Positions 1 through 9,300 of a stretch of 36,985 bases of DNA are shown in pieces. The DNA is from Pyrinomonadaceae bacterium (GTDB taxonomy: Bacteria > Acidobacteriota > Blastocatellia > Pyrinomonadales > Pyrinomonadaceae), in assembly GCA_030841105.1 (NCBI GenBank), contig JAVEDE010000127.1, forward strand, positions 1 through 36,985, in the 5' to 3' direction. Below the pieces are notes generated by a model. It saw only the letters and a program-made list of their open reading frames with translations. It searched no databases and was not told the DNA's origin. Position 1 is the first letter of the stretch. Every line of letters starts with the position of its first letter. A program made the position numbers and the translations under genes.

Positions 1-60
1 CCCCTTTACCCCTTCCCTCACTTCTTTCTATACTCTCAGGCGCAATCACTCGAACAACTC

Positions 61-66
61 AGGAGG
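61..66 (+). promoter_or_regulatory. Shine-Dalgarno for the first lipoprotein gene
   Basis: A full AGGAGG sits 7 nt before the ATG at 74, which fixes that start. The 60 bases before it hold no gene I can recognise. Confidence 0.8.
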
Positions 67-73
67 CACGTCC

Positions 74-1126
74 ATGAAACTTCCCGCACGTCTCTTTTTG
101 CCCTACGCGCTTTGCGTCCTCGCGGCCATCGCCCTCGTTGCCTCGTCCGGCTGCACGGCCACCGACAACACGAACGGCAACACGACCGCGACGACCGCCG
201 TCACGCCCCCGGCCTCTTCGCCCTCGCCGCTGAATCTGACCGTCGCCGAACGCCCGCAGAAGATCAAAGATCAGATGACGGCGCGCGGCGAGCAGGATGA
301 GGCCGCGCCCGTCCTGCGCTTCGTCGAGCCGCGCGACGGCGCGACCGTCACGGGTTCGACCGTCAACGTCAAACTCGCGCTCGCCGGTGAACTCAAAGGC
401 TACAAGCCCGGCAAAGATCCGCAGACGAACATGGGCAACCACATCCACGTCATCCTCGACAACCAACCCTACGAAGCCTATTACAATCTCGACGAACCGT
501 TCGAGCTACGCAACGTGACCGAGGGCAAGCACACCTTGCGCGTCTTCGCCTCGCGCCCGTGGCATGAGAGCTACAAGAACGAAGGCTCGTTCCAGATGGT
601 TGCCTTCAACGTCAAAGGCGGCGGCGACGGGTCGAAGCCGACGACCACCGCCAGCGGCCAGACGATGGCCGACAACAAGAATGCGAACGCCGCCAAACCC
701 GCGAACGCCAACTCGGCCAACGCCAACGCCGCAAATGCTAATGCCGCGAACGCGAACGCCGCCGTGCCGCCCGCGCGTGAGGGCAAAGAGATGGCGTCGA
801 GTCAGGCCGGGGAGATTGACCGGACGAAGCCGCTGCTGACCTACAGCCGTCCGAAGGGCGACTACAAGGGCGCGGACGCCGACGCCATCATGATTGACTT
901 CTGGCTCACGAACGCCAAGCTGCAAGGCGACGGCGGCGCGTACCGCGTGCGCTACACGGTGGACGGCGGCGACGCGAAGTTCATAGACAAGTGGGAGCCG
1001 ATCTGGCTGGCGGGTTGGACGGCAGGCAAGCACACCGTCAAAGTCGAACTCGTGGACAAGGACGGCAACGTCGTCGAAAACGGCAACTACAATTCGACCT
1101 CGCGCGACATCAACGTCAGCAAGTGA
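74..1126 (+). CDS. exported lipoprotein with Ig-like segments and an Asn-Ala linker
   Basis: 350 residues. The N-terminus is a lipoprotein signal peptide: Lys/Arg start, a hydrophobic stretch, then a lipobox ending SSGC near residue 27, so it is probably anchored in the envelope. After a Thr/Ala/Pro/Ser-rich spacer comes a beta-rich segment (about residues 77-180, starting FVEPRDGATV and containing GNHIHVILDN) that looks like an Ig/fibronectin-type fold. Next is a linker of repeated Asn-Ala units (about 200-230), then a second beta-rich domain (about 250-350) with charge and aromatic spacing similar to the first. The start is set by the AGGAGG at 61-66. The stop codon lies in a short decamer duplication at 1120-1141. 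I do not recognise a named family; the function is unknown and a structural or binding role is only inferred. Confidence 0.8.
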   Translation: MKLPARLFLPYALCVLAAIALVASSGCTATDNTNGNTTATTAVTPPASSPSPLNLTVAERPQKIKDQMTARGEQDEAAPVLRFVEPRDGATVTGSTVNVKLALAGELKGYKPGKDPQTNMGNHIHVILDNQPYEAYYNLDEPFELRNVTEGKHTLRVFASRPWHESYKNEGSFQMVAFNVKGGGDGSKPTTTASGQTMADNKNANAAKPANANSANANAANANAANANAAVPPAREGKEMASSQAGEIDRTKPLLTYSRPKGDYKGADADAIMIDFWLTNAKLQGDGGAYRVRYTVDGGDAKFIDKWEPIWLAGWTAGKHTVKVELVDKDGNVVENGNYNSTSRDINVSK

Positions 1127-1159
1127 CAGCAAGTGACAGGGAGTAATAGGGAACGTTCT

Positions 1160-1228
1160 TTAATCACGAAGGCGCAAAGACACGGAGAGCCATGCCGCTT
1201 CTTCGTGTCTTTGTCTCTCTGTGTTTAA
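1160..1228. repeat. intergenic imperfect inverted repeat of the CACGAAGG..AAAGACAC type
   Basis: The left arm (CACGAAGGCGCAAAGACAC) and the right arm (CTTCGTGTCTTTGTCTCTC) are imperfect reverse complements around a loop of about 15 nt. The same word family returns at 5111-5143 as a single degraded arm and at 15985-16070 as a full hairpin, all between genes. It could be a terminator-like or MITE-like element. Confidence 0.6.
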
Positions 1229-1238
1229 ATTTCCTCTG

Positions 1239-1877
1239 ATGAATTCAGTCGAGCAGAAGCAACAACTCTTCGCCGCGCTCGCCGCCGAGGCCGCCGCGTG
1301 CCGCCGCTGCGAGGCGATGTGCGGGCGCACGGCGGTCTTGAGCGAACTGAACGGCAGCGTCGCGGCGCGCGTCATGTTCATCGGCGAAGCGCCGGGGCGA
1401 CAGGGCGGCGACCGCACGCGCGTGCCTTTTTCGGGCGACCAGTCGGGGCAGAACTTCACGCGCTATCTCGCCTCGATCAAACTCGCGCGCGAAGCGATCT
1501 TCATCACCAACTCCGTGCTCTGCAACCCGCGCAAAGAGTCGGGCGCGAACCGCAAGCCGAGCACGAAAGAGTCTCTGAACTGCGCCGGGTTTCTGCGTCG
1601 GCAGATCGAACTCGTCGCGCCGCGCGTCGTCGTCACGCTCGGAGCAGTCGCGCTTGCCGCCCTCAGTCGCATTGAGTATCATCAATTCACACTCAAAGAT
1701 TCGGCCGGTCGCGTGTGCGCTTGGGACGGGCGGTTGCTCGTGCCGCTGTATCATCCGAGTCCGCAGGTGCTCGCCTCGCACCGGCGCGAGGACGCACAAC
1801 TGCGAGACTACGCCGCCGTCGCACGCGCCATCCGCGAGAGCGCGCGGCGCGCGACGGCCGGGGAGCAGGCGCACTAA
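1239..1877 (+). CDS. uracil-DNA glycosylase, family 4-like (Fe-S type)
   Basis: 212 residues from the ATG at 1239; a GTG at 1221 is in frame but lies in the upstream repeat. The family removes uracil from DNA to start base-excision repair. Visible motifs are GEAPG at residues 49-53 (motif 1, water-activating loop), followed by a G-G-D-R-x-R-V-P-F-S-G segment, and YHPSP near residue 171 (the HPS loop that inserts into DNA). Four cysteines placed like the [4Fe-4S] ligands of family 4 enzymes are C21 and C24 (CxxC) and C95 and C115; the second pair is spaced CX19C, slightly wider than usual. Length fits the family (190-230). The downstream ygfZ-like gene starts 32 nt after its stop on the same strand. 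Confidence 0.88.
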   Translation: MNSVEQKQQLFAALAAEAAACRRCEAMCGRTAVLSELNGSVAARVMFIGEAPGRQGGDRTRVPFSGDQSGQNFTRYLASIKLAREAIFITNSVLCNPRKESGANRKPSTKESLNCAGFLRRQIELVAPRVVVTLGAVALAALSRIEYHQFTLKDSAGRVCAWDGRLLVPLYHPSPQVLASHRREDAQLRDYAAVARAIRESARRATAGEQAH

Positions 1878-1909
1878 AGATTTGCCGGGACGGTTTGCGA
1901 AGAACAAGC

Positions 1910-3100
1910 ATGGACGAGACGGTCGAACAATTGACGATTCACACGCTGCCGCTCGCGGAGACGCACCGGCGGCACGGAGCGACTTTCGCTGAGCGCGACG
2001 GCCACCTGCTGCCCGCCGCCTACGGCGACACGAGCGCGGAGTACGAAGCCGTGCGCGGCGGCGACGGCGCGGGGCTGATTGATCTTTCGACGCGCGCGCG
2101 CATCAAGGTGAGCGGCGCGGAGTCGGTGCAATTCTTGAATGGCCTCGTCACGAACGACGTGAAGACGCTCGCGTCGGGCGCGTGGATGCTCGCCGCCTTT
2201 CCCAACGTGCAGGGGCGTCTGCTCGCGCACGCGCGCGTCGCGCGCCCCGGCGCGGAGGTCGGTTTCCTGATTGACACCGAGACGGCCACGCACGAAAAAG
2301 TTTTCCAGACGCTCCAACGCTTCACCCTCGCAGGGGATTTCCATGTTAAAGACGTGACCGGCGAGACGGCGCAGTTCTCCGTGCAAGGCGCGCGCGCAGG
2401 CGCGATCATCGCCTCGGTTCTGGGCGGCGCGTTCACGCCGGAAATTGAATCGCAACGGCAGAGCGCGTCCGTCGTCCAGTGGCGCGAGAGCGGACAGGTC
2501 ACAGTCATGCACGCCACGCACACGGGCGAAGACGGCTACGACCTCGTTTGCGCGGCCGATGCGGCGGCGGATTTGTGGGAGGCTCTCGCGGCGGCGGGCG
2601 CGCGCCCCGTCGGCTTCGACGCCTTTGAAGTGTTACGCGTCGAGGCGGGCGTGCCGCGCTACGGCGTTGACGTGTCGGACGCGAACGTCGTGCTCGAAGC
2701 GGGGCGCGACGAAGCCGTCAGTTACACGAAGGGTTGTTACATCGGCCAGGAGATCATCGCGCGCATTCACTGGCGCGGCCACGTCGCCAAGCGGCTTGCC
2801 GGACTCGTCCTCGAAGACGACGCTGCACCCGGCGCGGACGCGAAAGTCAGGACGACGGAGGGAAAAGAGATCGGGCGCGTCACTTCTCAAATCTTCTCGC
2901 CGCGACTCGCGCGCCGCATCGCCCTCGCCGTCATCAAGTACGATTACCTAAAGCCGGACACACAGGTCTCAATCGTCGCGGGCGAAGCTGAACACGCCGC
3001 GCACGTCTCCGAGTTGCCCTTCGTGCGGGGCAGTTGGTACGCGGCAACTGCCGCTGCTGTCGCGGGCGCGTCCGGCGACAAAGGTGAGGCGACGCCGTGA
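1910..3100 (+). CDS. ygfZ: YgfZ/GcvT-type folate-binding protein
   Basis: 396 residues from the ATG at 1910; the frame stays open upstream but those residues are the out-of-frame tail of the glycosylase. The protein belongs to the aminomethyltransferase-fold family. The YgfZ signature K-G-C-Y-I-G-Q-E is at residues 274-281 with Cys276, followed by a C-terminal beta-barrel domain. YgfZ proteins bind folate and help assemble or repair certain Fe-S enzymes, such as MiaB-type radical-SAM tRNA modifiers. GcvT, the glycine-cleavage T protein, is the main alternative, but GcvT lacks the KGCYxGQE motif and no gcvH/gcvP lies nearby. The stop overlaps the next gene start by 4 nt (GTGA), so the two are probably translationally coupled. 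Confidence 0.88.
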   Translation: MDETVEQLTIHTLPLAETHRRHGATFAERDGHLLPAAYGDTSAEYEAVRGGDGAGLIDLSTRARIKVSGAESVQFLNGLVTNDVKTLASGAWMLAAFPNVQGRLLAHARVARPGAEVGFLIDTETATHEKVFQTLQRFTLAGDFHVKDVTGETAQFSVQGARAGAIIASVLGGAFTPEIESQRQSASVVQWRESGQVTVMHATHTGEDGYDLVCAADAAADLWEALAAAGARPVGFDAFEVLRVEAGVPRYGVDVSDANVVLEAGRDEAVSYTKGCYIGQEIIARIHWRGHVAKRLAGLVLEDDAAPGADAKVRTTEGKEIGRVTSQIFSPRLARRIALAVIKYDYLKPDTQVSIVAGEAEHAAHVSELPFVRGSWYAATAAAVAGASGDKGEATP

Positions 3101-3408
3101 GCGAACAGACGCCGCCGCCGGCAGCAGACGCCGACTCTCCCGACGCCGCCGACAACGCGCCGCGCGATCTCGACTTCGCGCAGGCGCGTCTCGCCTATTC
3201 GATCATCGAATCGCTCCTCGAACACACCGCCGTCCTGAGCGATCTCGTCGCCCTCATGGCGCAAGTCATTGACGCGGACACCACGCGCGCCCTCACGCAG
3301 ACGCCCAACTGGGCTGCCTACCTCGAAAGCCGCCGCCGCATGGAAGCGACGCGCGCCGACGTGGAAAAGTTTACCGAAATAATGAAGGAGCTTGGCGAAG
3401 GTGATTAG
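3097..3408 (+). CDS. small acidic helical protein of unknown function
   Basis: 103 residues, starting with the GTG that overlaps the ygfZ stop (GTGA). The first 25 residues are Pro/Ala/Asp-rich and probably disordered. The rest (about 27-103) is predicted helical, with alternating acidic and hydrophobic residues and no Cys or His, ending in EIMKELGEGD. There is no signal peptide or membrane segment, so it is probably cytoplasmic. The tight coupling suggests it acts with the YgfZ-like protein, but I recognise no family. Confidence 0.7.
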   Translation: MSEQTPPPAADADSPDAADNAPRDLDFAQARLAYSIIESLLEHTAVLSDLVALMAQVIDADTTRALTQTPNWAAYLESRRRMEATRADVEKFTEIMKELGEGD

Positions 3409-3469
3409 TCGTCGTGGGAATTGCGACGCGGCGCGCGAGAGGTGTACGGTAGATCGAAGGGGCAACTAG

Positions 3470-4048
3470 CTAGGTCGGTCGTTTGCCAGGGACTCTTAGC
3501 CGCTCGATGTGTTGTTCACTTTCCCTCTCCTCACGTTTCGACCACCGTTTCGAAATATTCTCAACTTCGATCCAGAGCGCCGCGATGCCTGTTGCTTGGC
3601 GTCTCGCTTTGACGAGCGGCTCCGCCCATAGCCAAGATTGTTTGACAATAATTCTAGAATGGTCATAGCAAATGTTCTCATCCAAAATACTATTCTTCAT
3701 TCCGATACATAAAGCTTCTATATAATTTAGAAGTTGTACCGTGTGATATTGCATTTTGCGTCGAGCCTCATCATCCGTCAGTTTTGCTTCGGCATCGGTA
3801 TATGTTTGAGAAGTACTTGGTTCCATACTAAAGTCGAGGACAAGAATCCGCAAAGTTTCAGCAATATGTCCGGTAACAAATTCGTTCAGCGTGTCGTGGC
3901 TCGCCTTCCGACGATTCCATTCATGAGTCTTACGCATTTGCAGATAAACGAGAAAGATACTGACAACGCCGATTAGGAAACCAACGATACTTAAACCTAC
4001 TTTTATTAGCTCAAGGGTTTGTGCTGAGATCACTTCCGGTGTTTGCAT
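3470..4048 (-). CDS. single-pass membrane protein, DUF4760-like, in a low-GC patch
   Basis: 192 residues. The N-terminus has one clear membrane helix (about residues 15-36, VGLSIVGFLIGVVSIFLVYL), followed by an amphipathic, charged cytoplasmic part with many Arg/Glu/Trp (KTHEWNRRKASHD just after the membrane). This plan, one helix and then a helical domain with scattered Trp, is like DUF4760 proteins; that match is by eye only. A good Shine-Dalgarno (AAAGGAG) precedes the ATG at 4048. Base composition is much richer in A and T than the neighbours, and codon use differs, which suggests recent transfer. No partner gene is adjacent. Confidence 0.7.
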   Translation of the reverse strand: MQTPEVISAQTLELIKVGLSIVGFLIGVVSIFLVYLQMRKTHEWNRRKASHDTLNEFVTGHIAETLRILVLDFSMEPSTSQTYTDAEAKLTDDEARRKMQYHTVQLLNYIEALCIGMKNSILDENICYDHSRIIVKQSWLWAEPLVKARRQATGIAALWIEVENISKRWSKREERESEQHIERLRVPGKRPT

Positions 4049-4186
4049 GGAAACTCCTTTTGTGAGAATGCGCTTCTCCTAACGTTGGAGTGAGGCGTTG
4101 ATCCGACTGCGCGGCACACGACGCCACAATTCTATCCTAGATTTGCAGCATAAGTGGGGAAGAAAATTTGCATTGAGGGGTCAAGT

Positions 4187-5080
4187 TTAAAATAGGGACG
4201 GCTGGTTTTCGAGGTCGGCGGGGGAGGTGGTGGGTTGGCGGAGGAGGCGTTTGAGTTTGTTGGCGGAGGCGGGGGCGTGGCCTTCGTAGTAGTTGCTGAA
4301 GTAGGCAAGGACGCGCGGGGCACGGGCGCAGAGGCGTGTGATGGCTTCGTGCCAGAGGCGCAGGTTGTCGTCCTGCGGGCGTTGGATGTGGGCGAAGCGT
4401 GTGAGGTCGCGCGCGCCCATGAAGCGGATGTAGGCGAAGTCGGCGTCCATGTGTTCGACGGTGCGGAAGAGTGTGCGGCGCGCGATCCACTGGCCTTCGA
4501 CGAGGGCGACGGGGACGCGGTGCGCGGCGAGCAGGTTCGACGTCTCGTCTGTGATCCAAGCGGGGTGGCGGAACTCGACGGTGAAGGGCAAGTCGCGCGG
4601 CAGGCGCGGGAGGAAGGTTTCGAGCGCGCGCTGGTTTTCGGGCGTGGGTTCAAACTGCGGCGGGAGTTGGATGAGGACGGCGGCGAGTTTGTCGTGGAGG
4701 AGTCGCGCGTGGTCGCAGAACTCTGCGAGGAGATCGCTCGCGCCTTTGCGGAGTCCGAACTCGTGCGTGATCTGTTGGGGCAGTTTGAGGGCGAAGGTGA
4801 AGCGCGGGGGCGTGCGCTTGTGCCAGCCGTCCACGGTGGCGGCGGAGGGGACAGCGTAGAAGGTGGAGTCAATTTCGACGGTGTCGTAGGCGCGCGTGTA
4901 GAGGTCGAGCATCTGCGCGGGGCGCGTGCCGCGCGGGTAGAAGACCGTCTCGTCCGCGGCGGGGCCGGTCACCCAGTCTTCGTAGTTCCAGCCCTGACAG
5001 CCGACGTGGGCGCAGGAGGAGGAGGCGGCGTTGGTGCTGTTGTCGTCGCGTGGTGAGTTCGTCTGGTCGTTGGTCGTCAT
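4187..5080 (-). CDS. DUF72 (YecE-like) domain protein
   Basis: 297 residues; the family is usually 230-300. After a polar leader of about 25 residues comes the family opening VGCQGWNYEDW and then FYPRG, followed by YDTVEIDSTFYAVPSAATVDGW and FALKLPQQITHE. These are hallmark DUF72 blocks of a TIM-barrel-like fold. The acidic and Trp-rich residues that line the presumed active site are intact. The biochemical role of DUF72 is not established. The methyltransferase gene lies upstream on the same strand, 66 nt away, separated by a degraded repeat arm. Confidence 0.88.
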   Translation of the reverse strand: MTTNDQTNSPRDDNSTNAASSSCAHVGCQGWNYEDWVTGPAADETVFYPRGTRPAQMLDLYTRAYDTVEIDSTFYAVPSAATVDGWHKRTPPRFTFALKLPQQITHEFGLRKGASDLLAEFCDHARLLHDKLAAVLIQLPPQFEPTPENQRALETFLPRLPRDLPFTVEFRHPAWITDETSNLLAAHRVPVALVEGQWIARRTLFRTVEHMDADFAYIRFMGARDLTRFAHIQRPQDDNLRLWHEAITRLCARAPRVLAYFSNYYEGHAPASANKLKRLLRQPTTSPADLENQPSLF

Positions 5081-5110
5081 GCGCTCGGTTGCTCCGTTGA
5101 TGTCGAGGAT

Positions 5111-5143
5111 AAATTAAACACAAAGGCGCGCAGACATAAAGGC
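5111..5143. repeat. degraded single arm of the CACAAAGGCGC repeat
   Basis: The stretch CACAAAGGCGCGCAGACAT resembles one arm of the hairpins at 1160-1228 and 15985-16070. No matching second arm is visible here. Confidence 0.4.
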
Positions 5144-5146
5144 GGT

Positions 5147-5881
5147 TCAGACTTCGCAGACGATGAGTTGGACGATGCCGAGGGCGTGCGGTTCGACGCG
5201 GAGGAGTCTGAGTCCAGCGCGTTCGGCGTCGGCGGCGGTGCGGCGGTTGAAGTGGTCGTCGAAGAGTCGGACGGTGAAGAAGCTGAGGGCGTCGAAGGCG
5301 TGACCGAGCAGGAGTCCGGAAGGGCGGACGTGTTCGAGCAGCACGACGCGGCCGCCCGCGCGCACGACGCGGCGCAGTTCGGCGAAGGCGTGCGTGGGCG
5401 AGGCGACGGAGCAGAAGACGAGTGTGGCGAAGGCCGCGTCGAAAGTGTCGTCGGCGAAGGGCAAGGCTTCCGCGCGGTTCTGCACGAGGCGGACACCCGC
5501 GGGCGGCGGCTTCGTGCGTGCAAGGCGCAGCATCTCGCGGCTCGGTTCGGTGGCCGCGCCGTGCGCGCCGGGCGGGTAGTGCTGAAAGTTGAGACCCGTG
5601 CCCGCGCCGATTTCGAGGAGGCGACCGTTGAAGCGTTGATGGCCGTCGCCGTGACTGCCTCCGCCGTCACTGTTGTTGCTGTCGTCATTGTTGTCGCTGT
5701 TGTTGTCGTTACTGTTGCCGTCGCCAACGTTGTGAGTGTCGCCGTCGTTCGTCAACGCGCGGAGTGTGGCGGCGCGCAGGCGTGTGAGGAGGAGGCGTTC
5801 GAGCGGGCGCAGCGCGCGTTCGTAGTGCGGCGCGAAGGCGTCGTAGACGGGCGGCTGTGTGTGCGGCGTGCGGGTGGTCAT
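5147..5881 (-). CDS. class I SAM-dependent methyltransferase (UbiE/methyltransf_11 type) with low-complexity insert
   Basis: 244 residues from the ATG at 5881, chosen because homologous-looking sequence (VYDAFAPHYERALRPLERLL) starts just after it. The frame is open to 6007, and ATGs at 5902 and 5953 are alternatives. Motif I is LLEIGAGTGLN (residues 88-98). Post-motif blocks are ALPFADDTFDAAFATLVFCSV (motif II/IV region) and LRRVVRAGGRVVLLEHVRP (motif V/VI region), as in UbiE/type 11 enzymes. The substrate is unknown; quinone, lipid or small-molecule methylation are all possible. Odd feature: residues about 45-82, just before motif I, are almost only Asn, Asp, Gly, Ser and His, encoded by trinucleotide-like repeats at 5636-5749. 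Confidence 0.82.
   Translation of the reverse strand: MTTRTPHTQPPVYDAFAPHYERALRPLERLLLTRLRAATLRALTNDGDTHNVGDGNSNDNNSDNNDDSNNSDGGGSHGDGHQRFNGRLLEIGAGTGLNFQHYPPGAHGAATEPSREMLRLARTKPPPAGVRLVQNRAEALPFADDTFDAAFATLVFCSVASPTHAFAELRRVVRAGGRVVLLEHVRPSGLLLGHAFDALSFFTVRLFDDHFNRRTAADAERAGLRLLRVEPHALGIVQLIVCEV
5636..5749 (-). repeat. triplet-rich low-complexity DNA inside the methyltransferase gene
   Basis: On the + strand this reads as runs of GTTGTTGTCGTT-like triplets. On the coding strand it gives AAC, GAC, GGC and AGC codons, hence the Asn/Asp/Gly/Ser insert. Slippage expansion is the likely origin. Confidence 0.6.
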
Positions 5882-6312
5882 AAGTAGCGCGGCCTTCGTC
5901 ATTCGTGCGGGCGGCAGTTTGAGACGCGGGGCGCGCGTCGCGCCGTTCTGCATAATATTGAAGGGGCGGCGTTCAAAAATATGGATCAGGCGGGCTACGC
6001 GTCCCACGACTTGGTTAGATAATCCACACTAATGCGCGCTTGCCATAGGCGGGCATAAGGTTTGCGTAAAAATAACCTGTTAGACGCGCCTGCACAGGGC
6101 TTCTCGCCGCCCGTTAAGAGTAACAGAAGAATTTAAGCCTTGAACGCCTCGCCGGAATCGCTTCGAGCCTCGACGAAGTTTTCCCGTTCAAGGGCGAGCC
6201 GTATCGTTCGGATGACGACAGCGGACGCGCTCCAGTCAACGCTCGCGACGGCGGCCAGTTTAACTCAACCTTCAACAGCTTCTCCGCAACCTTAGCCAAA
6301 AGGAGTAAAGAA
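5882..6312. other. divergent intergenic region, leader of the Oar-like receptor gene
   Basis: The region separates the methyltransferase (-) from the receptor gene (+). No RNA gene or known riboswitch is seen. Part of it may be N-terminal methyltransferase coding sequence if an upstream start is used. The frame of the receptor is open from 6124 without a usable ATG/GTG/TTG start. The AGGAG at 6301-6305 precedes the ATG at 6313. Confidence 0.4.
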
Positions 6313-9300
6313 ATGTCGAGAGTAGGCAGACAGTTTCTTGTGTTGCTCGTCTTGCTGCTGGTCGCGGCCTATCCCGCGTCGGCGCAGACCACCGGCTCGA
6401 TTTCCGGCACCGTTCAGGACGAGAAAGATGCCGCCATCCCCAACGCGACCGTGACGGCGCGCAACGTCCAGACCGGCACTGTGCGCACCGCCCAGACCAG
6501 CGACGAAGGCCGTTACAGTTTCACCAACATGCCCGTCGGCGCATATGAAGTCACGGTCGAAGCGTCCAACTTCTCGAAGTACGTGCAGACCGGCATCACG
6601 CTCGCGCTGAACCAACCGGCCGTCGTTGATGTGACGTTGAAACTCGGCGGGGTGAGCGAGGTCGTCACCGTTACGGAGAACGCCGCGCTGTTGAATACGA
6701 CGAACGCCGAGGTCGGCACGCGCTTCGACGAGCGACGCCTCTCGGAGTTGCCGCTCTCGACGAACCGCAACGTCTACAACGTCGCGCTCTCCGCGCCGGG
6801 CGTCAGCCAGTTGCAGTCGAACCAGTCGGGCTTCACCGCAGGCGTCAACTACTCGGCCAACGGCGGCCGCCTGCGCTCGAACAACTTTCTCATTGACGGG
6901 CAGGACAACAACGACTTCGGCGTCGGCGGCGGCGCGGTCGGCTTGAACAACCCCGATCTGGTTCAGGAAGTGCGTCTGGTGACGAACCAGTTTACGGCCG
7001 AGTTCGGGCGCAACAGCAGTTCCGTCTTCAACGCCATCACCAAGAGCGGCACGAACGAGTATCACGGCTCCGGCTTCTGGTTCCACAACGACAACGCTTT
7101 GAATGCGTGCAGCAACGTGAACAAGAACGCGGGCTTCTGCCGCGAGCGCGGCACGGCCGGATTCCAGAGCGACAAAGCACCGTTCCGCGTAGAGAATCAA
7201 CTCGGCGGAACCATCGGCGGCCCGCTCCACCTGCCGCGCTTCGGCGAGGGCGGCCCCTCTTACATCAGCGGGCGCGACCGCACCTTCTTCTTCTTCTCCA
7301 TCCAACGCTGGTGGGATCGCCGCCTCGGTCAGGGCGTGACGGTTGACGGCATCCCGACGGCCGAGGGGCGGCAAGTCCTGCAAACGTTCGCGGGCAACCG
7401 CCCGCAGGTGCAAGCCCTCTTGAACTTCCTGCCCGTGGCGCAGACGGCCGGGGGGCGCGCACGCACGTTCACCATCAACAACGTCACGCGCAGCGTCGCC
7501 GTCGGCTCGCTGACCGGCTCAAGCTCCTTCGTCTTCGACGACTGGCAGACTTCCTTCCGCGTGGATCACCGCTTCAACAACAACCACATCTTGAACGCGC
7601 GTTACATCTATCAGGATCAGAACACTTCGGGGTCGGGGCAGTCCACGCCGCCGGGCTACGAGTCGTCGAACGTCTCGCGTAATCAGGGCATGAACCTCGC
7701 ACTCAACAGCGTGCTCAGCCGGCGCATGGTCAACGAGGCGCGCGCCGCTTACCTGCGCGCCGCCAGCGCCACGGTCGCATCCGACCTGCGCGCCGAGGCC
7801 ATTCCCTCCATTCAGATCACAGACCTCGGCCTGCTCGGATTGAACGCGGGCGCGACGCGCACCGGCATCGGCCTCGCCGCCAACCTGCCGCAGTTCTCCT
7901 TCCGCAACACGTACCAACTTCAAGATAACCTCTCCGTCACGCGCGGCAACCACGCGTTGAAGTTCGGCGGCGACATCCGCCGCAACCAACTCGCGCAACT
8001 CTTCAAACCGACGACGCGCGGCCACCTCGTCTACGCCGACCTGAACAACTTCGTCAACGATCTGGGCAACGTGCAGATCAACCGCAACCTGCCCGGCGTT
8101 GCACAGGTGCTTCATCTCGACTGGCACGACTTCTTCTTCTACGGTCAGGACGAGTGGAAGATCAGGCCGAACTTCACGCTCACCTTCGGGCTGCGCTACG
8201 AGAACCCGGGACAGCCCATCGCCGACTTGTTGCACGAGAACGACGCCGTGTTCGCCGCCGCCGGTAACGACCCGCGCTACCGCGTTACGCCGATCCCGCC
8301 GCGCGACAAAGACAACTTCGAGCCGCGCCTCGGCTTCAACTGGAATCCGCGCACCTCGACCGGCGGCGTGCTCGGCTTCATCACCGGCGGCGACAAACTG
8401 GTCTTGCGCGGCGGCTACACGCGCACGCACGACTACGCCTTCACCAACATCGCGCTCAACATCTGGAGTTCGTTCCCCTTCGTCGCGGCCTTCAACCAGA
8501 CGAACGTCGCGAACGCCTTCGCCACCTACCAGAACTTGCCCGTCAACCCAGCCGTCTTCACGCGCACCGAGGTCACGCCCGACTTTAGTTCGCCGCAGTA
8601 CGACTCGTTCAACCTCGAAGTGCAGCGCGAACTGACGCGCGACATCGTGGTGCGCGTCGGCTACGTCGGCTCGAAGGGCACGGGACTCTTCGAGAGCATT
8701 GACGGCAACCCCGTGGTCTTCCGCAACGACCCGGTCAGCGCCGCGAACCCGGCCGTGCGCACCGACCCGACGCGCGGCCCCGTGCGCCTGCGCGCCAACT
8801 CCGGCAACTCCATCTATCACTCGATGCAGGCCAGCCTTGAGAAACGCCTGACGAGCGGTTTCAGCGCGGGCGTCCACTTCACCTACAGTTCGTTCATTGA
8901 CACGATGTCGGAGATTTTCAACAACTCGAACTCCGAGATCGCGCTCGCCCAAGACCCCTACAACCGCAACCTCGAACGCGGCCGCTCATCCTACGACCGC
9001 CCGTTGCGTCTGGCGGGCAACGCCGTCTACGAACTCCCTTTCTTCCGCGAACAGAACGGCGTCATCGGCCACATCCTCGGCGGTTGGCAGATGAACGCCT
9101 TCGTCAACTTCCAGAGCGGCGCGCCGTTCTCGCCCTTGAACGGGACAGACCCGACCGGCACGCTCGGCGGCCTCGCTTCCGCCGTCGGCATCGCCACGCG
9201 CACGAACATCTACACCCAACTCGACATCTCGCGGATGTCGGTGCAGGAACTCTACGCTGCCGACCAGCGGCTCAGGGCACAGGCTCAGGCGGAGGCCAAC

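Noticed and set aside
1715..1909. N-terminal extension of the YgfZ-like protein
   Set aside because: The extra residues lie in the out-of-frame end of the glycosylase gene and are Arg-rich. The ATG at 1910 fits the family.
4080..4135. Complete integron attC site
   Set aside because: Only one end (CCTAACGTTGGAG on the + strand) resembles attC. A complementary left arm and an integrase gene are not seen.
7519..8952. 477-codon - strand frame within the Oar-like receptor gene
   Set aside because: Val/Arg/Glu-rich shadow without motifs; receptor homology on the + strand covers the whole region.
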